NCBI GenBank assembly: GCA_012845835.1
Contig: JABAKD010000009.1
Span: 18,611,318-18,675,317, forward strand
Length of the DNA stretch: 64,000 nt
Source: Undaria pinnatifida
Taxonomy: Eukaryota; Sar; Phaeophyceae; Laminariales; Alariaceae
Direction: 5' to 3'
The notes beneath the pieces are model-generated. The model had not been told where the DNA came from. It saw only the letters and a program-made list of their open reading frames with translations, and did no database searches. Positions 26,501-40,000 of the stretch are shown piece after piece (positions within the stretch are counted from its first letter, which is position 1; each line of letters begins with the position of its first letter). The translations under genes were made by a program, and so were the position numbers.

Positions 26501-29500
26501 CGGAAGTAAGGATACGTTCGTGTCGGGCCCGCACTGATACATGATGCGTTTCAAGGCTCGCAGCTAAATCAGACTACGCCGCATGCCACCAACGAAACAA
26601 AATAATGTACAAATCCGAGAGAAAAAAGGAAAAGGAAAGGAGAAACGAGAGAACCACCCGCAGGAAACGAAGCAATAATACGTACGCAAGAAGTTACGTA
26701 GACTCGCCAGCGGCAGCGGGGGTGTAGCGAGAGCGAGGTAAAGGCAAGCTACACAGCGCTACGAAATACACATATATATATACAAGCTACACTGTAGTTC
26801 CATGGGGAGTCGCCGACCAATATCCTTAATGAGGACGCACACCCAGTAATACGCGCGATCGGAGTATCACACACAGCTTGCAAAAATGAGTTTCGACAAA
26901 ATCTTCGATCTCACAGCTCGAGTATATTATTTTAATAATATATTACAAGCTGGAGTGTAATAATATTATCATAAATAATATTAATATAATATCATTATAA
27001 AAATTAAAATACACTCCAGCTGTGAGATCGAATATTTTGTCGAAACTCATCTTTGCAAGCTGTGTGTGATACCCCGATCGCGCGTATTACGGGTTGTGTG
27101 TCCTCATTAAGGATATAGGTCGGCGACTCCCCTTGGAACTACAGTGTAGCTATCAGGGTCAACAGGGTGATGTTATTCAGTCTGTGCGCGGAAACTATAA
27201 AACCCGTTTTTGAGGGGGACAAAACCTGACAGCTGTGGAAGGAAATGCATCAGTTTATCAAGTGTATCCTGTAAGTCGTATAACCGGTGAGGGGAAGGCG
27301 GAGTTTTCAAGGGCGTGGGGGGCTGGGCTTGAACAAGAGGGAGCGGGGGGGAGGGGAAAGGGCGGGGCATCTGTGCGTGGAAACTATAAATCCCTTAAGG
27401 GGATAAATCTGACGGTTTTAGAAGGAATGCACCAGTTTATCATGTATATCCTGTAAGTCGTACATCCAGCGAGGAGATGAGGGAGTGTTCGAGGGGGTGG
27501 GGGGTGGGGGGGGGGGGTTGGGGCGAAAAGGGTTTTTAACAGCTTTAGGTCGCATAGATGTAGGGGTTTGCTATACGCGTGGTGATAGGTCTAGGCGATG
27601 GTGCGAGTGGTGGGGAAGGAGGGGGCGTTGAGGGGGCGTTGAGGGGGAAGGGGGGGGTGAATTGAAGCAGCGGCATGGATGGTTCTTGAAAGATATTGAG
27701 GTGATATCAAGTGCGTGGAAGTGTTCATTACTTTGGCAATTTCGATGTTAGGTGGGGCGTTTGAGAAAGAGGGAGCGGGGGAAAAAAAGATATATATCAC
27801 ACCGAGGAAATGACTGCGTTGACGGGCCCGAAGCTGTTCTCGTCCAGCAAGAGGATGAAGTTTTCCGGCTCCAGCAAGCGGTCCACGATCGTAGCCGCCG
27901 CCATTGCCCGACTATCGTTTGCGCCGTTCAGGTCAACCTGTCCCAAACAATAAAAAACGCAAAGGAACAAAAAAAAAAAAAAACGGATATATCGTTCAGA
28001 TCAATCAACCTGTCCCAAACCAAAAAAAGCAAAGGCACGAAGCATAATAACCAGGCATCGTGCACCAGTAAAATCAACCTGTCCCGAACAAAAAAAGCGA
28101 CAGGGAGAAAAAGCAGTCAACAAAATCGTCGGAGCAGAAAATCCAACGCATAATATAATACTGTACTACGAAGTACAAACAGGGAAATATCTAATTAGTT
28201 AGTTTGGCCGCCTGCAATTGGTCTTGTTTGAAGGAGACGATATATTAAGTTGGTTACAACAAGGCAAGGAAGGCCGAGCGCGACACGCGTGTCCACGTAG
28301 TGTTTTCGAGCAAAAAAAAACTCTCCATCGCGAAGTGCGTGGTCAATGGTCAAACGACTAAGGCAAGCAACAAATGAGTACGCCCCCCCCCCCCCTACCC
28401 CACTAAATTGGTGAAATGCCCATAAGTGCACACCTGGTAAGCGTGTTCAATCAAGCGTGTTCTTACCTCACAGGTGGTGACAGGAGTGAGGTACGAGGGT
28501 GCCATGTTGCTGCCTCCATTCGAACTGGCTGAGAGACTGGCCGACGCCGTTGTTGTGCTGTCATGTCATGCCGTACCAAAACGTATCAACACAAACGCAC
28601 AACAGGCAGGGCAGCAAAAACGACAACAACAAAACAAGCAAGCGAGTAACCAGACAAAAACACAGCGAGCGATCGGCAGAGCACAAACCGAAAAAACAGC
28701 ACAGGACGCGACAGGACGCGACAGGACGCGACAGGACGCGACAGGACGCGACAGGACGCGACAAGACAGGACAGGACAGGGCAGGGCAGGACAGGACAGG
28801 ACAGGGCAGGACAGGACGGGACAGGACAGGACAGGACAGGACAGGACGGGGCAGAACAGGGTAGGACAGGACAGGACAGGACAGGACAGGAAAGGATAGA
28901 ACAGGACAGGGCAGAACAACAGGGCAAGTCAGGACAGGACACACGTGCAATTTGATGCGAGTCGGCGAGGGAAGAAAGGACTGGAGTGTTCTCTGGACAA
29001 AACACGAAGGCGCGTTCCGTAGTGGGGAGGGGGAAGAGCCTGCTAAGTGACTCACCCTACCGTATCGATCTGAGTTACGTGTAGGGAGGGAGAAGGAAAA
29101 ACAAAAGCTGCGAAGATAATAGAACGGACGGAAAAAAATAAATAAAAATAGAGGTGTGATTGTGGCGGCTGACGCTCACGCTGTCGAATGACAACAAAAA
29201 GGACTAACAACAACAACAACAACAACAACAACAGCAACAACAACAAAGCGTCTCACCTTGACGTTCCCAAAGTTCCTTGCACCGTGGACGACAACGCCCC
29301 GTCTGGGCCAAAGTCGGTGGAAACAGACTTGATGTCTTCCTTGTCAACACCGAGCACCGCCGCACAAACGTCAAGCATGGCAACATCGTACTCTTCCGTT
29401 TCCTCCTCGTACACTATGGCCAGCGCTCGCCGATCTGCATCACAACGTAGGGCGTGTCAGACGGGGAGGCGGTGGGATAGAGAGAGAGGGACCGAAATTT

Positions 29501-32500
29501 GATTAAAACGAAAAAAAACACACAAACAATCGCACATTAAAACGTGATTGCGGAAAAACGACCAAAAAAGGCCCTAGGCAAACCTGCTGGGGGAAAATAT
29601 ATTCCCTACGTATGATGGCAGCACACGAATGCTCGCTGGTGGACGGGAAGAAACCACCAAGCGGGGGTAGACTGGGCAGATATTGGAGTATTGTTGTCAT
29701 GGGCAGCATATTTGTGCATCTGGTACATATTACTATTAGTTTTGAGGTGAACGATCAATTATTTTCCACCTTTAAGCGAAACGGCTCATCAAATACTTCG
29801 TATAAATATATACCTGGTACCTGGTATAGAGTCCGGTCGCCCCAGTGGCGTATCAGGTTATCCTCGAGCCTGGTATAGGTCAGTTTCGTGAGTTCGAATC
29901 CCTCCGAGTGCATACTCGTATAAATTCGTGGGGACTTTTTCTTGTGCACAATTTGACTTGCGGAAAGCGCGAGAGCGCGAGTTAGCAACACTCGATGAAA
30001 ATTCGACGAGCAGTGGGATTGCTGAACCCTGTGCGCGATAAAAACTAAGGGCGAGAACCGAGGGGGAAAAGGGACGACACCTGTGACCACGGCTTGTGCA
30101 GAAGCTGGAAAGTACGTGAGTGTAAAAAAAAACCCACATGAAAAATCAATCCTGGAAACAAGAACGACACACTGAGTGAGTTGGCCGCGCTTGCAGCTCC
30201 AGGATGAAAAACCATGGCGTTCTTTCCGCGCCGGCCCCTCGACATAATGTTATCATAGCACTACGTACTCCACGCCTTTTGCAGTCTTGCCGTTCATTCG
30301 TTCGCCTTGCCCAGCGCTCTTTCCAGGTATCCAATTTCACCCAACCTTTCCAAGCGCTCCAACAACGTGCCACCCTTCCCCGGCGCTCTGCCACGCCTCA
30401 CCGCCCCCAAAAGCATGTTCAAACCTCGCGGCCCATGTCGCTCCTTCCGCCAAGACCTACCCCGTACGACAAAAGCCTTCCAGAAATCCAATCCACAGCG
30501 CCACCTATACTAGAGACACCATACAAATCGCAAGATAAATAATATTATCCCGTCGGTACGAGAACGGCTCTCAGAAATTCCTTAGGTGCGAATCGTTTCC
30601 AATAAATATTTTCCACAGCGTAGCGTCGTTTCAGTTTTCGATCTCACCTCCGTCTAGGTCCTTCTCTCCCTCAGAGCCCAAAGCGCGTCTCCTCGCCTCG
30701 AAAACCGACCGGATTTCAATGGTCAGCCCCTGCGAGGAAGGGGAGAAGCTCCTCGTCCCTGAACGACAGAGCGACAGATACGATTGTTTGTTTTTTCAAA
30801 CGAGGCATATATGAAACAGCCACAAGATAAGGAAACGGCAACCAAGTACAGTAGAGAAGGATATTAGGCGGTGATCTAGTTCACAAGAGAAGACAAGGAA
30901 GCGATATCAATAGTCATGGATATCGAACGACACTTTACTTCGGTATTTGATGCCATTATTTTATTTTACTTATTTTTTAGGTTTCGACCAATGAAAAATC
31001 TAGTCGGTACGATATCGATATTCGATCTGATCTTGTCGAAACTTGTCGTTCAGTTAGTTCAATTCAAGTACAAAATTTCAGAGATGCCTGAATAGGACAG
31101 AAAACGCGTTCGATACGACACAACGAATGTCCACACTCAGATAGGCGGCGGGGTGGGAGGGGGGGGTATACGAAAACCAAACTTCCATAAATGTTTTTAT
31201 TTTATTATCGTTCAAAAAAACCCGACCCGACGATTTGTTTTAGATTTTGGCATGGTGGCGAGTGTGGTGTCGTGTTCTTTTTTGTAGTGTGCCCCAGCAC
31301 CCCTGTGATTAATAATAATACTTTCGATCTCCATATTGTAGTCAAGTCTCTAAACGTTTGCTACTCCTTACTCAATCCAGCTTATGCCCCGCAGGACATT
31401 CCCAGCCTCTGGTTTCCAAGTGGTTTTGCTTCTCCCTCGAAACGTGGGTGCAGTTCTAAGAGGCCAACTGCAACTACCTTGACGCGCCCTATGTGCAGCA
31501 CCGGCCTGAACACAAGCTGTGCAGGTCGCGGCGGGTGCTTTGTGTCTCGTTGGCCGAGGCTGGCCTTTCCGCAGCCCGTTATTCTTGACAAAACGCTACC
31601 AAAACACGCGGTGGTGGTGGATCCGCGTGATTGCCCTTGTCAACCTCGCCCCCCCCCCCCGAAGGGTTGCGGCTAGGGTTAGGACCTCGAGCCCCCGAAG
31701 GGTTGCGGCTAGGGTTAGGGTTAGGTATGTCAGGGGTCGGGTTGGTCTAGGCCAACATACAGAGTTGAAATTACCTGTCGCGACTTGCACAGCACGGACG
31801 GGTCACGGTATCTTCTATCTTCGGATTCGGGCTAAAAAAAATTCGCAGAATATTTCCAAATACGTCAGCTGTGAGTTTGAAAAATTTCGCGCTACACAGA
31901 CAGTCCAGGGCGCGATCGGCAACACTAACCACACAGCAGCCACCAGACGAGAAAAATAACAAAAAACCAACGAAAAGGAATCAGAACCTCTAACCTGGAG
32001 TAGGAGCGGTGGTGGGAACGGTCGTGGGAACGGTCGTGGGAGCGGTCGTGGGAGCGGAAGTAGGAGCAGAAGTAGGAGCAGAAGTAGGACTCTCGCTGAA
32101 GAAGTCCATCAAATCGCTCGTCACGAACGAAGCCCCGGTCGGAACCTCCGTACCATACGCCTTTCCACTGCTATCGAAACCCCGATCGCCATAAGAACCA
32201 CTTTCGGTGCCGTCGGTGCTGCCGCCACCCTCCCCTGCATAAAACCCCGACGATTCGCTGCCACTAACTCCGTCTCCCACTTGCGTCGAAGATTCGGCTC
32301 CCGATCCGGATGTACCAGTGGCTGCGGATCCAGCTTCGGAAGACGTCGAACCTTGAGACTGCGCCCCGCTACCCGCGCCATCTGACGATGTCGATGATTC
32401 CGATCCAGCCTGGGAGGCCCCAAAGTCCATCGACGATTCGGACCCGGCTCCAGACCCAGATCCGCCGCTGTCCGTACCCGCTGATTGTGACCCGGATCCA

Positions 32501-35500
32501 GATTCAGAATCGATCGGGGAATCGCTACCCGTCTCCGCCGTGCTTGCCGGCGACGGCGTACCTTCGTCGAAGTCTGTCCCCGATGCCGAAACAGAATCGT
32601 GAATGGACTCGCCGTCTTCAGCCTCGCCTGGCGCCGCTGTCCCTACCACCCTTCCGCTGCCCGCCGCCGAGGGCGCCCCTGTTGGCGTCGCAGGCACCGT
32701 AGGCAAGGAGGTAGGCGTTCCTAAGGACGCAGGCGGTGTGCTTGGCGCGGTAGGCAAGGAAGTAGGGGTTTCTACGGACGTGGGGGGCGTGCTTGGCTGC
32801 CCCGGCGCCGTAGGCAACGAAGTAGGGTTTTCCACGGATGTGGATGGCGTACTTGTCTCTCCTGACGCTGTTGGCAGCGAAGTAGGGGTTCCTACGGCCG
32901 ACGGAGGCGTGCTTGTGAGCGTAGGCAACGAAGTAGGAGTTTCTACCGGCGTGGGTGCTGCGCTTGGCTGCCCGGGGATCGATCTAGCAGTGGGTGCTGC
33001 CGTCTCTTCAACCGGGGCGACCGGCGCTGTCGAAGGCTTCGCCGATAGAGGGGTGGTAGGCGAGGTCGAAGGAGAAGCAGTCCCTTCTTGGGCAGCTGGC
33101 GCATTGGTTGCGTCTCCTGCCACAGTAGGTGGTGGTGTTCCAGATGAGGGCGGCACTGTTTCCGTGATCGGTGCCGTCGACGACTTGGTAAAAGGCGAAG
33201 AAGTGGCCCGAAGGGAAGACGGTGCTGTGGTCAGGTCTTCTGCTGACGTCGGCGTTGGTGTTCCAGGCTGTGTCGCCTCGTTGGGCCCCGAGGAGGGCGG
33301 CACTGTTTCCTGGATCGGTGCCGTCGATTGATCCACCACAGGCGAGGAAGTGGGTGGGCTTGTCGGAGGAGAAACCCTTTGGGTAGCTGGTGCGCCGGTT
33401 GGGACCTCTACTGAAGTAGGTGGCGACGTTCCTGGCTGTGTCGCTTCGGTAGGTTCTGACGAGGGCGGGACTGTTTCGTCAATTGGTGCCGTCGACGACT
33501 CCATCACAGGCGGGGAAGTGGGCGCAGCTGACCGCAGGGCAGACGGCGCCGTGGTTGGCACTTCTCCTGACGTAGGCGGTGGCGTTCCTGACTGTGTCGC
33601 CTCGGTGGGTCCAGACGAGGGCGGGGCCGTCTTGTCGACCGGCGCTGTCGACGGCTTCGACACAGGCGAGGAAGTGGGCGAAGCTGACGGAGGAGAGCCT
33701 CGTTCGGTAGCCGGTGCAGTGGTCAGATCTTCGGATGACGTCGGTGGCGATGTTCCTGACTGTGTCGCCTCGGTGGGTCCAGACGAGGGCGGTACCGTTT
33801 CCTCGATCGGCGCCGTCGACGGCTTCGCCGCAGGCGAGGAAGTGGGCGAGGCCGACGGAGGAGAAGTCGACGCAGAGGTTGGGTCTTCCACTGAAGTAGG
33901 CGGTGGCGTTCCCGGCTGCGTCGCTTCGCTGGGTCCAGATGAGGGCGGCACTGTGTCCGTGATCGGCGCTGTTGACGAGTACGCCACAGGCAACGAAGTT
34001 GACAGGGCTGACGGAGGAGACGGTTCAGTGGTCGGGTTTTCTATTGAAGTAGGCGGCGACGTTCCTAGATGGGTTGCCTCCATGGGTCCGGATGAGGGCG
34101 GCATTGTTTCAGTGACCGGTGCCGTCGACGGCCCCGACACAGGCGAAGAAGTGGGTGGGGCCGATGGAAAAGAACCCCGTTGGGTAGCCGGTGCAGCGGT
34201 CGGGTCTTCTACTGAAGTAGGCGGTGATGTTTCTGGCTGCGTCGCCTCGGTGGGCTCAGATGAAGGCGGCACTGTTTCCACGATCGGCGCCGTCGACGTC
34301 TTCGTTACCGGAGAGGAAGTGGGTGGAGGTGACGGAGAAACTCGTTGGGTAGTCGGCGCCGTGGTTGGGTCTTCTACTGGCGTCGGTGGTAGCGTTCCCG
34401 CCGTGGTCGTCTTGGTGGGTCCAGAGGAAGGCGGCGCCGTCTGCTCGGCTGGCGCGGCCGAGGGCCTGGCCACAGGCGAGGAAGCGGGCGAAGCCAGCGG
34501 AAGAGCCGGTTGGGCAGTCGGTACAGAGGCTGGTGCCGTCGAGGGCTTCGCCACAGGAGAGGAAGAGGGCGAGGCAGACGGAAGAGAAGACGGCGCCGTC
34601 GTCAGGCCTTCTACTGAAGTAGGCGGTGATGTTTCTGACTGCGTCGCGTCGGTGGGCCCAGATGAAGGCGGCACTGTTTCCACGATCGGCGCCGTCGACG
34701 TCTTCGTTACCGGAGAGGAAGTAGGTGGAGGTGACGGAGAAACCCGTTGGGTAGTCGGCGCCGTGGTTACGTCTTCTGCTGGCGTCGGTGGTAGCGTTCC
34801 CGCCGTGGTCGTCTCGGTGGGTCCAGAGGAAGGCGGCGCCGTCTGCTCGGCTGGCGCAGCCGAGGACCTGGCCACAGGCGAGGAAGCGGGCGAAGCCAGC
34901 GGAAGAGCCGGTTGGGCAGTCGGTACAGAGGCTGGTGCCGTCGAGGGCTTCGCCACAGGAGAGGAAGAGGGCGAGGCAGACGGAAGAGAAGACGGCGCCG
35001 TCGTCAGGCCTTCTACTGAAGTAGGCGGCGATGTCTCTGACTGCGTCGCCTCGGTGGACCCAGATGAGGGCGGCACTGTTTCCACGATCGGCGCCGTCGA
35101 CGTCTTCGTGGTAGGGGAGGAAGTGGGTGGAGGTGACGGAGAAACCCGTTGGGTAGCCGGCGCCGTGGTTGGGTCTTCTGCTGGCGTCGGTGGTGGCGTT
35201 TCCGCCGTGGTCGCCTCGGTGGGTCCAGAGGAAGGCGGCGCCGTCTGCTCGGCTGGCGCAGCCGAGGACCTGGCCACAGGCGATGAAGTTGGCAAAGTCA
35301 TCGGAGAAGTCAATTGGGCAGTCGGTGCAGAGGTTGGGTGTTCTACCGAAGTGGGTGGTGACGTTCCTGACTGGGCCGCCTCGGTGGGTCGAGATGAAGG
35401 CGGCGCCGTCATCTCGATCGGTGCTGTCGACGGCTTGGCCACAGGCGAGTCCGTCGGAAGGGAAGCTCGTTCGGCAGTTGGCGCATTGGTTGGGTCTTCT

Positions 35501-36980
35501 GCCCTAGTAGGGGGTGACGTTTCTGGCTGGGTCGCCTCAGTGGATCCAGATGAGGGCGGCGCTGTTTCTGTGATCGGCGCCGTCGACGGCTTCGCCACTG
35601 GCGAGAAAGTGGACAAGATCAACGGAGAAGAAGTCCGTTCAGCGACTGGCGTAGAAGTCGGGTTGTTCACAAAGATAACCGGCGTGCTTGGTTGCGCCGT
35701 CTCGGCAGGCCCGGAAGTGGGCGTCGCCGTTTTTTCGGTCGCCGCTGTCGGCGACGCGCTCGGAGCCATAGACGCCCTCTCTGCGGGCGACCAACTCGGC
35801 GACGCTGATGCTGACGACGACGACGACAACGATAGCGACGAAGAAATGGGCGGAGATGTGCGAGACACGGAGGGTGGCGCGGTTGCGACGATGGTGTCTG
35901 TGATTTCTCCCTCCACGCCGTCGCAGGGCAGCTTCAGCTTGTAACCGTCCTGTAAATTATTAGGCACGGTGCCTTCGTTGTCGCTGAAAGAGTAGAGGCG
36001 AAGAGGCAGATGCAAAACAAGGGGCGGGGGAAGGAGGGAAGGAGGGAGGGAAGGAGGGAAGGAGGGAGGGAAGGAGGGAAGAGAGGAAGGATGGAGGGAA
36101 GGAGGGAAGGAAGGAAGGAGGGAAGGTGGGAGGGAAGACAGGCGGTAAGGGAGGTAGTATTGAGCTGCCTACTGCAAGTGTTGCCGACAATATTCTGCTG
36201 CCTGCGCACGGCGATTTTGAATAATGAAAGAAGCGTTCAATAATGCATTCACAGTTTTGGCACAGACACGTTGCTGCCACAGGTCAGAGTCAAAACCATG
36301 GAAGGGTGTTTGTTGTGCCTTCGACGTTGTCTGCGCCAGCACAGGAACACTGCACCAACTGTGGGTCCCATGTCATGTTGCAGCACGTAGGGCAGTAAGT
36401 CCAGCTGTGACTGCAGCAGCAGGGAAAACAGCACTTGGAAAAGTTTTGGGAGAGGTAGATTGAGCTGTAGGATAAGCTCCAGGAGCCTCTATATTAATGT
36501 AGCAAATGCATTTAACGATGGTATGTCTTGTCACTAAAACACAAGCACCTGTGACAGGGGTTACCGCCGAAGTTGTCCGCACTAAAACCTACTGGGAGGG
36601 GTTGGGAACTATGCGGGATTCTTATTTTCGACGGCGGCAATTATAAAACTCATTTCCAGCCTCGTGTGCCCGATTTTTCATGGTGAACGTCCCAACCGAC
36701 GAGCCGATTTCCCAAGATATCATTTTTGACCATTTTGGGAGTCATTCGCACACCAACGTCGTCTGGTGCAGTAACGGTGACTGCTAGCAGGGACAGCTCG
36801 CGCTGTCGCTATCATGGGAACTGAAGGATACCATACGCCAGCCAGGGCCGCAATGACGAATATTATGGAGTTGAGTTGACACACCACATGTATGAAAGTA
36901 CGTGGAAGTGTGGAGAGCTCAAGCTTTGTTTTTCCCCATCTGCCAGAAGATTAAAAACAAGGACATGAACAACAACAACC

Positions 36981-37020
<40 letters not shown>

Positions 37021-40000
37021 CGTTGGGTTGGGTTGGGATGGATTGGGGTAAATTTGGGTTGGGGCTTTCCTGCTTCCCGCCAACGCAGACAGTTGACGAC
37101 AGTTGCAGGTATCCTTCTGCGCGAGTTCCTAGCGAGAGCTACGAGTACAGCATTTCTACCGGTATAGCAAGCATCCGCCACGGGCACTTCTTCAAGATTT
37201 ACCGTCCGTCACCTCCATGAAATGCCATCATTAATTGCTCTACGGGAGCAGTACTTCGGTCGAGCGACCTCTGTGCTCTGCATGGAGTAGTTCTTCAAAC
37301 AAGGCCTTTACCTGAAGTGGAAGGAGTCGATGGGGTTAAACTTCCCTGTGTCGCTGTAGGTGTCACAGTAGCCGCAAAGGTCCACGATAAACTCCAAGCT
37401 GAGTGGCGCCCCCACCGTCAACACAGGAAACGTCCAGGAAATATCCTTATCTGCAGCAGCAACAACGTGACAACGCGGAAGCGAGTCGGCCTAAGCGGCG
37501 AACAGTCTTACTGAGGCAGGTATCGGACCGGACGCTGGTTGGTATGATTGGCATCGCGTGCGGAGCAGAGCAGCAACCGTTGTTTTGCTTTCACAGAGCG
37601 ATGCTTTTTTATGTGCGCGTGGACTACAGAAAGGACGCCGTTAAAAGGAGGCCGCGTTTTTGTCCCGTGATCGACCGCCAAGCAGGAAACCCTCTGACCG
37701 ACAGCGTTGGCCGCTAAACACTGCAGCGACCCCCTTGACCGACCAAGCAGCAAATCTCCTGAGCGACGGCTTTGACCGTAAAAAAACAGATAAACTCACA
37801 GATATACTCCTTTCAATGAAGTAATGTAACAGCAATAGTATAAACAGTCTACATATAGTACGTGGCGTTACATCCAACCAACAATACGGCTCGAGGGGAC
37901 AGCAAGACCCGCCAGACATTTTTATTCCAATGAGAGGTCGATGTTGAAGCTAATAATGTTCACGGTCGGACGGCTAACATTAGAAGCGAAAATAATGAAA
38001 TATAAATTCATAATAAATAATGATCTCACCGTCGGGAATTTTGAATTTGAATTTTGAATTTGAATTTTGAATTTGAATTTTGAATTTGAATTTTGAGTTA
38101 AAATTTTGAATTTGAATTTTGAATTTGAATTTAGCAACTTCGCACCTTCCAAGGCCGCCGAGCTTTCCCCCCCGTAGGTCTTCACGTCACGAGGGGGTTC
38201 CTCGATGGACATGAAGAGCGTAGCATCGGAGGAACAATTTTCGGTGGAAGCGTCGAACGTAATCGACACCAGCACGGCGGGGCACTCCGAGTGGCTTCTC
38301 GCTGCCGCCGCCGAAGAAACCTGCCAGAGAGAAGACGTCGGGACGATGCGTGATGCGTTATTCAGACGAGGGTGTTGGTTAGACGAAGGTGATGGCCAGA
38401 CGAGCGAGGATGGGTAAATAAACAAGGTGGCTGGACAAACGAGGGTGATATATCGGAGGAGGGGGTTGGGGAGGATGTGGGGGGTGGGGTAAGCGACGGA
38501 CGACGTACAGCCGTACTTGGTGTTACAGTGTGCCATGGTACTTTACTGCGAGGCGTGAGGCGTTTTGAGCGTTTTGCTAAACGGTCTCTTCATGTAGATA
38601 GCGGGGTGCGCATGAGGCCTCCGTTGTTTCGCCTGTCTGTATGCCCGTCTGTTGCTGTTCGCAGTCGCTTGCATAATTGAGTACGATATATCAACACAAC
38701 CTATATCCATAACCCCGGCGTCTACAGAAGAAGCGTTGTACGACTTTGGGCTAGATTGTGCAGCTTGTTCCACCGCGAGTCTTCTCGAATCAACCGCGGT
38801 CGCTGTGCCGCGGTGCGTATTTCAAACCCTTGTGTCTCGTCACTCGTTTTCGTCGCTTTTCACAAGGATAGCGTGTTTGTTTATTTTCGTTCTGCTTCCC
38901 GTGTTGTTTTCTGGTGCAGCTGCTTGCTGCGTGACTTCGAGCGAACACGAGGTTCTGCAAGCATAAGTCGCTATTTTCCCCGCTCACCACTCTAATACGA
39001 TGTAACAATCTACTAATATATCTACTAATAGTGGGCTCCACTGAGGACAAAGAGATCCTATTAAAAGAAGGTTTACTTCATCCGGATAACGACGGGGCGG
39101 GGATAAACGCTGAGTCATGGGCATGTGTACGAGGGCTGTCTGGCGTATGCTATGATATACGCCGGCAGTGCAGGCATTGTCTCCAAGTCGGCGGACGGCT
39201 TAGCGACGATGACGGCCGCCTTGTGGACGTTGTCGATAAGCAGGTCGAACAGCAGTGTTCGAGGAGAAGATCGACCACCATGCTGCTGAGGACACCGAAC
39301 CAGACACCAGGCTTCACCGCTCGCCATCGAAGCAGCAGGCCAGAGGCATCGACAGACAATGCAGTTTTCGTACCTGGGCAGCCTTGTCGACGCGATCGCC
39401 CGACCCTAACCCTAACCCTGACCGAGCCCTAACCGAGCCCTAACCCGCCAGAGATCAATCGATAGATCCGACTTCGCACGGGCATGCTGCACACGACTAA
39501 AGTGGGAGCTGTACGATATGGAGACCACTCAGTTTTGTTCACTCTTATCTTCAAGGTGCGCATGCTTAAAAGCCAAGGTGATGGAGAGAGACCCCACTAT
39601 TAATATATGCTATACAGGTGTTGAACGTGTGCTCTTCTCGGCCTGTAGCACTTCGCTGATATCCCACCCATACCACACACTCCTGGGATATTCATTGGCT
39701 TCCAGCGCCGACAACGCACTTCCAGCACCTCACGTCGTGCGCTCTGGCCCTCAAAAAGGCATAGTGCGAGACCGTCGAGACGGCCATGGGCGAAAAAACC
39801 GGCGTCTCCTCGATGCGGGGGGCGCACAGCGGACAGACATTGAGCGGTTAACCAGAAAATAACCGCGGGCCCAACGTCTAGCAGGCGACCCCAAGGGGTT
39901 ATATAAGCCACCGAGAGATCCACGGAAAGCTCCCCATCCATTCGGCTCGGAGTAGAGACGGTGCTGTGGCCCACTGCGGTTAATCTTTAATTAATAGCAC

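Noticed and set aside
33350-35944. 864-residue plus-strand open frame
   Set aside because: It is the exact antisense of the mucin exon of gene C. The open frame follows from the repeat composition; it has no start context, splice structure or domain of its own.
39031-39862. Open frames of 114-133 residues in intron 1 of gene C
   Set aside because: No recognisable domain, no consistent splice sites and telomere-like repeats within the frame.
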